From: Coprinellus micaceus
Lineage: Eukaryota; Basidiomycota; Agaricomycetes; Agaricales; Psathyrellaceae
DNA: 64,000 bases
NCBI GenBank assembly: GCA_951394405.1
Contig: OX596341.1
Coordinates: 2,790,001-2,854,000, forward strand
Reading direction: 5' to 3'
Every line of letters begins with the position of its first letter. Within the stretch, counting starts at the first letter, position 1. Under the pieces are notes generated by a model. That model saw only the letters and a program-made list of their open reading frames with translations. It did no database searches and was not told where the DNA came from. This document shows, in pieces, positions 11,822 through 21,698 of the stretch. The translations under genes were made by a program, and so were the position numbers.

Positions 11822-12286
11822 GCTTCAAACTCCGCTGTGGCTGGCATGTTCGATGTTGTCTTCCTTCCTCCTTCTTACCTAACCTCCACTATGGAGCCTC
11901 TCTCTATCAACTGCCTTGTTTCCAGTGACGGGCCTGGCCAAATATTCACGGTGGAGATCCCTCCGAACAAGAATGTTGCCATCCTCAAGGACTTTATCAA
12001 GGAGAAGAACCCAGCTCGTTTTAAGGACATCGACGCCACCGCCATACAACTCTTCAAGCTCAAGGTTTCACTTGCCCCCGACGAGGCTAGTCGACTTTTA
12101 AATCCCCTCCGGGGCGACGCCGTGCAGGAACTCTCCTTACCCCTTGACGAGATATCAGACCACTTCCATGATCTTGCAAAACGCCATGTGCATGTTATCG
12201 TACTCGCACCTACTGGTGAGCGTCGCGTATTAGCCCGCCATTTCTCGTGGCTCATGGATTCGACCAGTACAGCCCAAGCGTCCCAG
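11822..12286 (+). repeat. Duplicated CRN header unit, copy 1
   Basis: About 70 bp of upstream DNA plus the first CRN exon are repeated in direct orientation at 14302-14760. Similarity extends to the codons for STAQAS and then stops abruptly, marking the edge of the duplicated module. Confidence 0.85.
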
Positions 12287-13737
12287 GTCTCCATCACCCT
12301 CTATCCAAAGCCAACTCAAGCGGACCAAGCTTGCCGCTCAGTCCCCATCAGTCGTAGCGCAACCACCGAACTACCAGGCAATGCAAGCCACCCCCAATCA
12401 GAAGCTCCTCGACGACCGTCCTGTTCCGGATACCTCCATTGCCCCACTTGCACTCCTCTATCCTGGATTTGGTATTTTCGACGACATCGTCGCTGGTCGC
12501 GAATCGGTCGACACCCAGGAATTACAGATTATTAAACCCGGCGTCGTTGCGTTTGCTACGGCCATGTCAGCCACCTACCAGAGGGAGGACGAGCGACGGG
12601 ACAAAGGGTTGGGACTACTCAACAACATCCTGGCATCAGGTCATGGCCTGGGGCCCTATAATACGCTCACTTCGGCCTCAATTGGTTCTGTCAGGTCAGA
12701 TGGGCGCAGTGTAGGCCCAGGTGGGGTGCCTCTGACTGTCGTCGAATTCAAGAACAATCTTACCGGGATCAAGGCGGACCCTTGCGTCGAGGCTGTAGCG
12801 TACGTTACCCATCTTCATATGGCGATGGAAAAGAACGACGACCTGTTCCGAGGATGGAGGCTCCCATGCCTTGGGATTACCATCGTGGGTGAGCACATTG
12901 AATGATTGTCCTTTACCGAACGCTTAGCGTATAACTCCCTCAGGCCACACCGTCACGTTCTACGCAATTGTGCTGCTCTGGAATCAGTACCGGGTTGTCG
13001 GCCTAACTCCAACGTTATCATGCCTTCAATCCGCCAGCAATGGGAGGGATCTGGACGCACTGCACCTCGCCTTTGCAGCTACAATCAAACTCCGCACCCG
13101 CATGCTGGCCGATATCGAGAGCCACTCCAAAACTCCCCCAAGCCCTATCCCCCGCGGTGCCCACCACCTGCCCGCTATTTCCCAATTGCGCAAGCATGGC
13201 GCGCCCGGCGAATATGTCAAATTCCAGGTAACAGAGTACTTCTCCGCTCGGGAAAGCTATCGGGAGCTTTACGTCGCGGACATGCTCGAAGACACAGCCG
13301 GTTCCTCGACGATCCTCGTCAAGTTTTCCCGGACGTACAGCGTCGGCCTGCACGACCACTGTTTCCGCGCGGGCCATGCGCCGAAGCTCCTCGCGTTCGA
13401 GGCGCTGCCTGGCGGGTGGTACGGGATTGCGATGGAATATTTACAAAATACGGAAAGCCTCAATAGTGCGCAGTTCGAGGCGGACCTCACGAAGCTGGTG
13501 AACGAGTTTCATCAAGAGGGGTGGGTGCACGGCGACCTGCGCGACACGAATATCCGCTGCCGGGGCGACGACTTCTGGATTATTGATTTTGACTGGGGGG
13601 GCAAGGACGGGGAGGCTGAGTATCCGACGCCGTATCTGAACGCTGAGCTGATCACGGGTCGAGCCTATAATGACTTGAGGATCCGGAAGGAGGATGATAT
13701 GCGCGTGCTTCGTAACACGCTGAATAAATGCAAATAG
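11891..13737 (+). CDS. Crinkler (CRN) protein with kinase-like C-terminus (578 aa)
   Basis: Exons 11891-12286, 12342-12888 and 12944-13737, with 55-bp introns, give 579 codons including the stop. Residues 1-131 match the Crinkler N-terminal ubiquitin-like header: it begins MEPLSINCLV, and LFKLK at 54-58 resembles the LFLAK translocation motif of oomycete CRNs. The middle (133-314) has no domain I recognise. The C-terminus is protein-kinase-like, with a candidate beta-3 lysine K441, the catalytic loop HGDLRDTN at 510-517 and a metal motif D529-F-D in place of DFG. No glycine-rich loop is obvious, so ATP binding is inferred. Family knowledge: CRN/CR proteins carry toxin-like catalytic domains used in conflict or host manipulation, many acting in nuclei. 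The start was chosen at the header Met; an in-frame Met 54 bp upstream exists but the header convention favours 11891. Confidence 0.85.
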
Positions 13738-14034
13738 TAAATCATTACCCTCATAGGCTTTATCATCGATAACATTTTGGTCACCGAACGACGTGCGCTT
13801 GAACCACCCACTCAAAACCGCTCAAAATCCATGAAACTTGCAGACGCGCACGATCCTGACATTAGGACAAGCGTTCTCATCGAGCCGAAGGATCACAGAC
13901 CAGTTGCAACTGTCCATATGGACCCACAACGATCTTCCAGTATGACCATAACCGGTATACCTCCTACTATGACCTTCATCCGCAACATACCGCTTCCAAA
14001 CTCCAGCTCCTCGTTCTACACCGAATGGGAAAAC
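13738..14034. other. Spacer between CRN genes
   Basis: A plus-strand frame in phase with the second CRN gene stays open from 13777 through the header, so a longer N-terminus cannot be excluded. The header Met at 14371 is preferred because it matches copy 1. Confidence 0.4.
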
Positions 14035-14118
14035 AGGAGAGGCAGACAGACGAGACTGGGAAGCAGGAGAAGCAGACAGGCGAGGCTAAAAGGCAGGAGA
14101 GACGATAGACGAGACTGG
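14035..14118 (+). repeat. Degenerate 30-bp tandem repeat, about 2.8 copies
   Basis: Three successive units begin AGGAGA, at 14035, 14065 and 14095. Read in the open frame upstream of the second CRN gene, they would encode Arg-rich decapeptides beginning RR. Confidence 0.6.
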
Positions 14119-14301
14119 ATACAAAACCTTACTCAACTGCTACGGCTCATTCACCAGCAAATCATTCTGCCGGATGACTATGCTGTCGGTTACCGGAGTA
14201 ATCTGGCAGCCATACTATGTATAAGGACAGGTTGGACGCAAGTGAGAGTGTGCCCACCAAGGGCCAGCCCCGTCAGCGTGATGGCCTGTACAAACCATCA
14301 A

Positions 14302-14760
14302 GTTTCAAACTCCGCTGTGGCTGATATGTTCGATGTTGCCTTCCTTCCTCCTTCTTACTTAACATCCGCTATGGAGCCTCTCTCTATCAACTGCCTTGTT
14401 TCCAGTGACGGGCCTGGCAAAATGTTCACGGTGGAGATCCCTCCGAACAAGAATGTCTCCATCCTCAAGGCCTTTATCAAGAAGAAGACACACCCATATT
14501 TTTCAAGTGTCGATGCAATGGACATCCAACTCTTCAAGCTCAAGGTTTCACTTGCCCCTGACGAGGCTTGTCGACTTTCAGATCCCCTCCAGGACGACGC
14601 CGTGCAGGAGCTCTCCTCACCCTTTGACGAGATATCAGACCACTTCCACGATCCTGCAAAACGCCATGTGCATGTTATCGTACTCGCGCCTACTGGTGAG
14701 CGTCGCGTATTAGCCTGCCATTTCTCGCGGCTCATGGATTCGACCAGTACAGCCCAAGCG
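14302..14760 (+). repeat. Duplicated CRN header unit, copy 2
   Basis: Direct repeat of 11822-12286. The encoded headers are roughly four-fifths identical by eye, and differences cluster around residues 34-51. The untranslated upstream part is also conserved. Confidence 0.85.
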
Positions 14761-16831
14761 TCCGCATTCGTTAACTGGTATGCCGCTCAAGTACCCTCAG
14801 TAACACATGCCAACGATCCCGCTCAACAGATGATGATCGCACCGCAGAGCGCTCTCGTCCATTCGAAACCAGTACGCTAACATCACGTTCGTCGTCTGTT
14901 CCGAGGGCTGACTGAAATAACCAGGCGATCAAGAACAAGGTAGATGCCCTTCCTCGTTTCCTCCCGACCTGCCTGACTTATTAATGGCACTACTTCAAAG
15001 GTGATAACACTCCCCGTGCAAAACGACCTCATGCGGAGTCCCATCGGCCCAGTGAGCTGTAGACCTGACCTCGATTCTCGGGACACTTGCTGACGATTGG
15101 TTGTCGACCCGCACCTCATGGCGATCTACGACATCCTATGGAAAGAGGAATACCCTGAGCACATGAAACTATTCAAAAAGCATCTTCTCCCAGCCGCCAC
15201 TGGGGATACTCCGAATCTACTCGAAGGTCTGTTAATCTCATCAAATATAACCGAAAGTTCTCATAGCCCCTCAAAAACGAGCAGATCGACCTGCGGGGGA
15301 TGAAGCGGGAAAAGACGAGATTGAGGTCCTTGATCTCTCGCCGCTGCTGAAGCTCGGCCGAGTCAATGAAATTCTCCGTCCTTATACCCAGACCTTCATC
15401 AGACGAGCATACGGTGAATTCCGCCAATATGTCGAGGACACCGTGCAGCAGAAAAAAGACCGATATCCGTGGTACTTCATGCTGCTTGGACACCCGGGAA
15501 TCGGTGAGCAGGGCTCTCTTCGTAACGCCTGGGCTGATCATTGAAGTTCATCAGGGAAAACCGCTTTACTCCTCGTCATGTTATGCTGGTGCCTCGAGAC
15601 GAAGACGCCGGTGTATTATCAACCCAAAGCTCATCTCATCTGGTTCTTCAACGAGGACGGCTGCGAGTGCCTTAAACAATCGGATTTCACCGCCCATCGC
15701 CGCGACCAACCACTGAATGTGGCTCACTATTACCTGTTCGACCTCAACGCATCGCAACAGGTGAACAACGTAGAGGGTGTCGGCCGCACCGTTGTCATCG
15801 TCTCGAGCTCACCTAGCACGGCACGTTACAGAGCCTGGGCGAAACTGCACGGGGATGCCCGTGCCTTTTGGAACTGGTGGATGGAACCTTGGACATTGGA
15901 AGAGCTTATGGCCTGGACGTGCGTAATGCCTTCTACCGATGTCCCTCTTGCCACTAAATCATATGAAAGACGATTTCGAGGCGGTAACTTAGCGGCGGTC
16001 CAACAGGCATTCATGCGATTTGGAGGTTCAGCACAACTGTGCTTTGGCAAAAAATCAGCACTAAAATCCGCAATGCGAACGCAGGATGATGAGATCAAGA
16101 ATATCGTGGAGAGTCAGGCTTGGATTATGACCCCGCTTTCCGAAAGTCCCCAGACGCAGCGCGACAACTGGTCCAGCACTGTTGCCACTATTTTCCCATG
16201 GCAGCGGGACGGAAAGATTAATCGCAACCAGGCGGAAGTTCTCTTCGCCTCGTCGTATGCAGGATCCCAGATTGCACAAAAAGTTCAAAAGTGCCTCATC
16301 GAATGTATCTTCCGACACTCTGATGACCTATGCCGAAGCGGTTGGTCGCGAACTGCTGCGGGCTCAATATTCGAAGAACTTGCTCATAGAACCTTGCGGG
16401 CAGGTCTTTATAACGCCGAGCTGCGCAGCTTATCCACAGACCCTGGACACGAGAAATCACAGTCGATCTCCACACAAGTCTTCGACACTGGTGACCTTCA
16501 GGCCAACATCAAGCCAAACACATACCTTCGCCCCAAATCAGGCACATTCCCTGGGATAGACGCGCTGGTCCTCGACCAAAGCGGCCGCCTTAACCTCTTT
16601 CAAATTACAATCAATACCTCGCACCGGGTTAACCCAAGGTTTTTGAAGGTCATCCCCGAGGAACATTGGACCCAGATGCGTCTAATTTTCGTTATGCCTG
16701 TTCAAGAAGGGGGGCAGATGAAGAAACAAGGTGTTGAGGCTAGTAAAGAGGGAAATTTTCATACTATTGTCAAGGGAATCCCCCAGTTTGTGCTTACGCT
16801 CACGGGTGAGCAGGTTAAAGCAGCAGTTTAG
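14371..16831 (+). CDS. Crinkler (CRN) protein with P-loop NTPase and REase-like C-terminus (735 aa)
   Basis: Six exons: 14371-14871, 14925-14939 (a 15-bp micro-exon), 15001-15051, 15100-15226, 15267-15503 and 15555-16831. Together they give one frame of 736 codons including the stop. Residues 1-131 are the CRN header. Walker A (GHPGIGKT, 306-313) is split by an intron inside the last Gly. It is followed by an NTPase-like region with a hydrophobic strand near TVVIVSSS. The last 160 residues look like a PD-(D/E)xK-type nuclease remnant: E584/E585 in an FEEL helix, then PGID with D646, then Q660-I-T662 where (D/E)xK is expected. CRN proteins pairing a P-loop NTPase with an REase domain are a known class. 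Odd point: the intron 15052-15099 ends TTG, not AG. Without its removal, an in-frame TGA truncates the protein before the NTPase, so this copy may be a pseudogene. Confidence 0.75.
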
Positions 16832-17181
16832 TTCGAAAGTATTTTACGAGAACAACTTGTGACTCCCAGTTTGGTGGTATGGATGGGGCCCAAAATGACA
16901 GTTTTCTTTGACCTCCTTCCGCCCGTTGACATTCAGCTTCTCATGGATTCAATATCCATTCAAAGGGTCCCCACCGCCCACCAAGCGTCCAACCGTTCTC
17001 CGTGATAGGGCGCACTAAGTTGCAGCTACTAAGATGCCAGCCGATGTAGTCGCTCACGACGTAGAACCCACATGGGAGGTGCGAGCCTAATATTTGTCGC
17101 AAACCGTCCTATGAACTGCGTGGTCTGTTCATGCATGTGGGGACAGCACACTAACTGAATTAGTCGACTTGAAGAGAAAGA
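16832..17181. other. Intergenic, nothing recognised before the promoter of the next gene
   Basis: Between the stop of the second CRN gene and the TATA box at 17182. No coding signal is seen. Confidence 0.4.
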
Positions 17182-17188
17182 TATAAAA
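17182..17188 (+). promoter_or_regulatory. TATA box of the secreted-protein gene at 17273
   Basis: TATAAAA about 85 bp before the ATG, with an AG-rich run upstream. Confidence 0.5.
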
Positions 17189-17272
17189 ACTCTCGCTGAA
17201 TTTCCCTTCAGCCCCATCTCCAACCAAGGACTCCAATTCCAATCAAGCGGCATCGGCTCCAACCAACCAGAA

Positions 17273-18064
17273 ATGCAATTCATCAACCTTCTTGCCTCCA
17301 TCATCCTTGCTATGTACACCCTCCGCAGCGATGTCTCCGCTCTTCCCCTGGCGGGAGGATCCGAGCCCACTGCCGAGGAGGTCTATTACTCGATAGACGA
17401 CCTCCTTCTATACCTATCCAGTGGAGGGTACCTCGGTGACTCCTCCGAGTACTCATTGAAGGCCGCTCGCTCCACTTTGGATCACATCCCCGGCCGCCCC
17501 ACTATCCCAGGTCCCAAAGGCGTATTCACCCCGTCGACTAACGAAGTGAGGCCAGAAGCGGACAGAAGCTCTGGCCCCTCCCTCGACTCGGATCGCTGGC
17601 CTTTCGATGGCGCAGAGGTTTACACCAGAGGATACGGCCCCCCTCCTGGCACGTACGCTATTCAAGTTAAACAGCCTCGCTCGCTCCATGGTAGCTCCAC
17701 CGACGCGGCCTCGGATGCCACGCGCCTTCTCCTGGCGGGTTTACGAGGGTACGCGGATTTGGCGTCGAGGGCCAATCGCGAACACCCTGAAGGCCACGAC
17801 AGCGAGAAGTCGTTGAAGGCTCTTCGCGCCGTCTTTGGGCAGGTGCCAGGTGTATCCACCGCAGGCCCTAAAATCGTCATAGCCACCCCGCCGACTATCA
17901 AAGTGAAGCCAGACACGAGGGAAGGTGACAATGAGAAGGTTGACACCGACTCAGACTCGGATACCGCACGCCTTCTCCGGGCAGGTTTAAGCGGGCACGC
18001 AAATCTCGCGTTGAGGGCCAACCACGAACACGACGGCGAGAAGTCGGGGGCGCGTTGCAGGTGA
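17273..18064 (+). CDS. Small secreted protein with internal repeat (263 aa)
   Basis: Unrecognised protein. Residues 1-25 form a signal peptide ending near SALP. The mature part is polar with many Pro, Asp and Arg. Two stretches of about 30 residues in the C-terminal half are copies of each other: a Leu/Arg-rich helix (RLLLAGLRGYADLASRAN and RLLRAGLSGHANLALRAN) followed by His/Glu/Gly/Lys residues. Their flanks also repeat. There are almost no cysteines. Position beside two CRN genes and secretion suggest an effector-like role, but that is inference. The 3' end may be spliced (GCAG then GTGATA at about 18060), so the C-terminus is uncertain. Confidence 0.65.
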   Translation: MQFINLLASIILAMYTLRSDVSALPLAGGSEPTAEEVYYSIDDLLLYLSSGGYLGDSSEYSLKAARSTLDHIPGRPTIPGPKGVFTPSTNEVRPEADRSSGPSLDSDRWPFDGAEVYTRGYGPPPGTYAIQVKQPRSLHGSSTDAASDATRLLLAGLRGYADLASRANREHPEGHDSEKSLKALRAVFGQVPGVSTAGPKIVIATPPTIKVKPDTREGDNEKVDTDSDSDTARLLRAGLSGHANLALRANHEHDGEKSGARCR

Positions 18065-18265
18065 TACGCCAATGGGCATTGGTGCTAAGGAACTTCAGAT
18101 TAGATGGCTGCCTGGTACGTGTGTTCACTCATAGACTGGATGGTGAGACCTGAGAGGCTAATCCAACAACATACAGGTCTCCCCCAACCGGATGGTGCTA
18201 TAAACGAGAAGCCAGCTGAATGTCGTCCCCTCGTCCGAGTCTCCTCATCCTCTAGTCCCAGATAG

Positions 18266-19265
18266 TGGGGGTGTCCAATCCCTGTATGTCACGCGGCTGG
18301 CCCGTGTCACACTTCGTCACAGTGTCACGCGGAAACACGAAACAGGGGCACTTGTGAGCACCTTTCGTGCCTTTCCGTCTCTCATCCCTTAGATATAAAT
18401 ATCGGGAGGGTAGAAATCAATTTAACATGTATATAGACAGCCAATAGAACTCATTTCGCTGTGCCAACATGCGTGTTCAGTCAACTAGAGGACCAAAGGG
18501 CTCTGAGGCGCCCGTGTCACTGCTCTATTTCCATTTTTGGCCATGAGCCTGGTCATGCTGATCACGAACGTCCGGCACCTTCTGCCCCATAGCTCTCCAC
18601 TGAGTCCACTTGGAGCCATATAAAAGACACCTTCATGAAGCTAAAATGATACTCTATGTTTATATTTTAGTTTGGTGCGATTTATATTCTTTGGTGTAGC
18701 GCAAATTTGAGTATTGCAAGGGGCAGATAGACACTCTTGTAAAGAATAGAACTCAGTACGACCTGCTCAGACGAGCAGGGTTTGTAGAGACTTTCATCTC
18801 AAGTAACTTCTGGCTATAGAACTACACGATTGGATTTTTGATTAAAGGCCTACAAGTGTCAGATACTACCCAGTGAAAGGAGGTATCTCAGGAGTGAAGA
18901 AACCTATGAAAAATCGAATCGTGTAGTTCTGTTAGAATCCTTCTTCGCTACAAAATCGGTCTATAAATCATCCCAGTACGTGCACTCGTTGTTGAGTTCT
19001 ATTCTTTACAAGTTTTCCCTGCCAAATTGGCAGTGACATCAGGTGAATTGCCAAATATCTGGTCCCGTACCTAACTTAAGCACATCGAATTTCGCCAAGA
19101 TACTAATCTACTATGTAGACATCTATTCCACAATTTATTTGAGTAGAATACGCTGTGTAGAGCTTGCAGTCGGGCAAAGCGCTCTCGGTTTCACCTATCG
19201 GCCTGTGACACGCGCGTGACGCCATTGTCACGCGCGTCGGCCGTATAGGGAATTGGACACCCCCA
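18266..19265. mobile_element. Non-autonomous TIR DNA transposon, 1,000 bp
   Basis: Ends carry a perfect 14-bp inverted repeat, TGGGGGTGTCCAAT. Direct repeats CAGATAG flank them at 18259-18265 and 19266-19272 (7 bp, or 5 bp if one more G is counted into the inverted repeat). Both subterminal regions contain clusters of GTCAC/CGCG motifs. No transposase frame is present. A smaller foldback element lies inside at 18736-19012. TIR and duplication length suggest a hAT/KDZ-like class, which cannot be decided here. Confidence 0.8.
18736..19012. repeat. Foldback (MITE-like) element, 277 bp, nested
   Basis: Perfect 20-bp inverted repeat CTTGTAAAGAATAGAACTCA at both ends (18736-18755 and 18993-19012). 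A second internal inverted pair is built on TAGAACTACACGAT. A target duplication is not obvious. It could be a nested insertion or an intrinsic hairpin of the larger element. Confidence 0.75.
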
Positions 19266-20450
19266 CAGATAGTCCCCATCCTGTAGAGTTTCGATACGAC
19301 AGATCTCACCTAGTTCGTGAATCATATAACGCCGGTTTAGGATTGACTTACGGTGAAGCTGAGAGACGTCGCCCAAGGTAATCGTTTTACATCTGAAATT
19401 CCCCGCAAACCTCTGCCAGTAGCCAAATTTCGTGCAAACCCCGAGATCTGTCCCTGTTGTATTGCGGCTCCGAAAAAGCAGCGCTTCAGACAGAACATCG
19501 GAGACAAGTGGCACACCTACTAGGCGTACCGAAGTTGCTTCGACCCCAGGGAAGTTTTGAAGGCATCGGTGAAGTCGAGCGTCATTCGCACCGTGCTGCG
19601 CAAAAAGCACACCCGACCGCTCGCATTGGCGCCATTGAGAGCTTCTCTTCTTTTATTCCGAGAAGCAATCTGGGGGAATGCACCAGCGAGGTGCTGCGCA
19701 GTGGATACGTCGGTTTTGGAGCGCTGATCTCCCCTCGGTTCCGTGAGGTAGGTCAGATGCTTGCGGTTCTAGGAAAAGGTCTTCCTTCTTCGAGTGGGAT
19801 ATTCTGTATTCGGAGAAAGTAGAAGGGTGCGGGAGCAGAGTCTACAAGGTTCGGAAGTAAGTGTCTCCCTCGAAATAGAACGAATGATCACCTTGTGAGC
19901 TCGGTACCGAAAGGAACGAAGTCCTCAATGTGCTTGGGAGTGGCGCGTGACGGAGACAATGGCGGGGGCCTTTGGGAGCCCATCTAAAGCGACTGTGACA
20001 CTGAAAGGCTGGGGAATGTCGACGGTTCATAGGCCACCTTCGCCCTTGAGCAGTGGATGAAGCATCTGTTTACCACTAGGGATAGTTTGTTGCTTGGAGT
20101 TGGACAATATGATGGGGATGGCTGGTGTGAAATTACTTCATTGTGAGACGGGACGACAGGGTAGTGGTCTCACAGCCCTACAAAGGGACAGAGAACGAAG
20201 ACGAAACGTATCCATAAATGGGGGATATCGCTCCCGTGTCCCCGAGGAATCGAAACGGCGGCCTGTAACACGACATTCGAAGCACCATGACGAATGGGAG
20301 CGTTCCAAGCAAGAGTCGCAATTGGAAGGGAAAATCATGGAGTTGGGTGCTACGCTTCGCGGTCGAGTAGCAGGAAAAGGGCCCCTTACACTCGCAAAAT
20401 CCAAGGAAATTTGACGGACCAACTCATCGTACAATAGCCCCTCGAAAGCG

Positions 20451-20457
20451 TATAAAA
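20451..20457 (+). promoter_or_regulatory. TATA box of PPKPT copy 2
   Basis: TATAAAA about 76 bp before the ATG, conserved in sequence and spacing with copy 1. Confidence 0.65.
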
Positions 20458-20532
20458 GCTTGTACCACTCACCCTTAATCCCCATCTCCAGCTTGAGTAT
20501 TCAGCTTCAGAGTCTTCTACACATCGTCTAAG

Positions 20533-21321
20533 ATGAAGTTCAACACCGTCTTTGCTTCCCTCGTCGCAGTCGCCTGTGCTATGGGCGCCGTTGGCATCCC
20601 CGTCGAAGCCCCTCCGAAGCCGACTGCTCTCCCGCACAAGCCAACGGGTTTGCCTCCCAAACCCACGACGGTCCCACCCAAGCCAACCTTCCTTCCCCCG
20701 AAGCCCACTGGCTTGCCGCCGAAGCCAACCTTCGTCCCTCCCAAGCCCAGGGACGTCGAGGCTCCGCCCAAGCCAACTGGGATCCCGCCTAAGCCCACCG
20801 GGGTTCCCCCCAAGCCCACTGGATTGCCTCCTCTCCCTCCCAAGCCGACGGGTCTTCCCCCTAAGCCGACGAGCCTCCCCCCTAAGCCGACTGGGATCCC
20901 TCCCAAGCCAACTGGAGTTCCTCCTAAGCCCCCCGTCAAGCCGAGGGACATTGAGAAGCCCTCTGGCGCTCCTCCCAAGCCCACTGGCTTCCCGCCCAAG
21001 CCAACCGGCGTCCCTCCTAAGCCCACTGGCTTGCCTCCGCTCCCGCCTAAGCCGACGGGTCTTCCTCCCAAGCCCACTGGTATCCCTCCCAAACCCACCG
21101 GCGTTCCTCCCAAGCCCCCTGTCAACCCAAGGGACATCGAGAAGCCCTCCGGTGCTCCACCCAAGCCCACTGGCATCCCTCCTAAGCCTACTGGAATCCC
21201 ACCCAAGCCTACCGGCGTTCCTCCTAAGCCAACTGGAGTCCCCCCAAAGCCCACGGGAATCCCGCCCAAGCCTACCGCCATCCCGCCCAAGCCCACCAAG
21301 CCCGTCGCTGACCTCGACTAG
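20533..21321 (+). CDS. Secreted PPKPT-repeat protein, copy 2 (262 aa)
   Basis: Intronless paralogue of the gene at 4528-5520. The first 20 residues are nearly identical (MKFNTVFASLVAVACA, then one substitution). About 25 PPKPT-type units follow with linkers GL, GI, GV and TV, plus PPLPPKPT variants. A larger unit repeats twice: a run of PPKPT ending PPVKPRDIEKPSGA or PPVNPRDIEKPSGA. The FVP/VL alternation of copy 1 is absent, so the repeat arrays expanded independently after duplication. Likely an extracellular or wall structural protein, by inference from signal peptide and composition. Confidence 0.85.
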   Translation: MKFNTVFASLVAVACAMGAVGIPVEAPPKPTALPHKPTGLPPKPTTVPPKPTFLPPKPTGLPPKPTFVPPKPRDVEAPPKPTGIPPKPTGVPPKPTGLPPLPPKPTGLPPKPTSLPPKPTGIPPKPTGVPPKPPVKPRDIEKPSGAPPKPTGFPPKPTGVPPKPTGLPPLPPKPTGLPPKPTGIPPKPTGVPPKPPVNPRDIEKPSGAPPKPTGIPPKPTGIPPKPTGVPPKPTGVPPKPTGIPPKPTAIPPKPTKPVADLD

Positions 21322-21698
21322 ACGATCGAGGTCCTCTCTTGACGCTCCCCCAAATCATCCGAAGGTTCGTTCGGGCACCTCTCTCTCGCGAATCGTATTT
21401 TGACGACTGTCTTTTCCCATAGCGCGCTGGCACTCGCGCTTGCGCTTGACCACAATCCTTCTTCAGTATCTGATTTCCTCGCTTCCCTCGTCTGAAAAGT
21501 TTGGGTTTGGATAAAATGTAGAAAAAAAACTAACATTATGGCTTCTCGCCCCTGCTTGTCTCTGTACCAATGTATCCTCAACGTTGATCGTGTTTATGCG
21601 AAATGTGTGGCAGTTCGTCAACTAAGCGAGAGCACCTAGCAAGAGGTAGGCGGGCGTTAGTGACGGAACACTTATTCTGAACGTCGGTGTAGGTAGGT
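21322..21698. other. 3' flank of PPKPT copy 2, nothing recognised
   Basis: No coding or repeat signal is seen. Confidence 0.35.

Larger units (their letters stand above)
19435..21321 (+). repeat. Right arm of inverted segmental duplication
   Basis: Counterpart of 4528-6700 in opposite orientation, carrying PPKPT copy 2 and about 1.1 kb upstream. Homology ends close to 19435, about 170 bp from the end of the 1,000-bp transposon. No gene is seen in 19435-20532. Confidence 0.75.

Noticed and set aside
12906..13466. Separate gene overlapping the kinase exon of the first CRN
   Set aside because: Shifted-frame shadow; the kinase motifs HGDLRDTN and IDFDWGG lie in the other frame and splice to the upstream exons.
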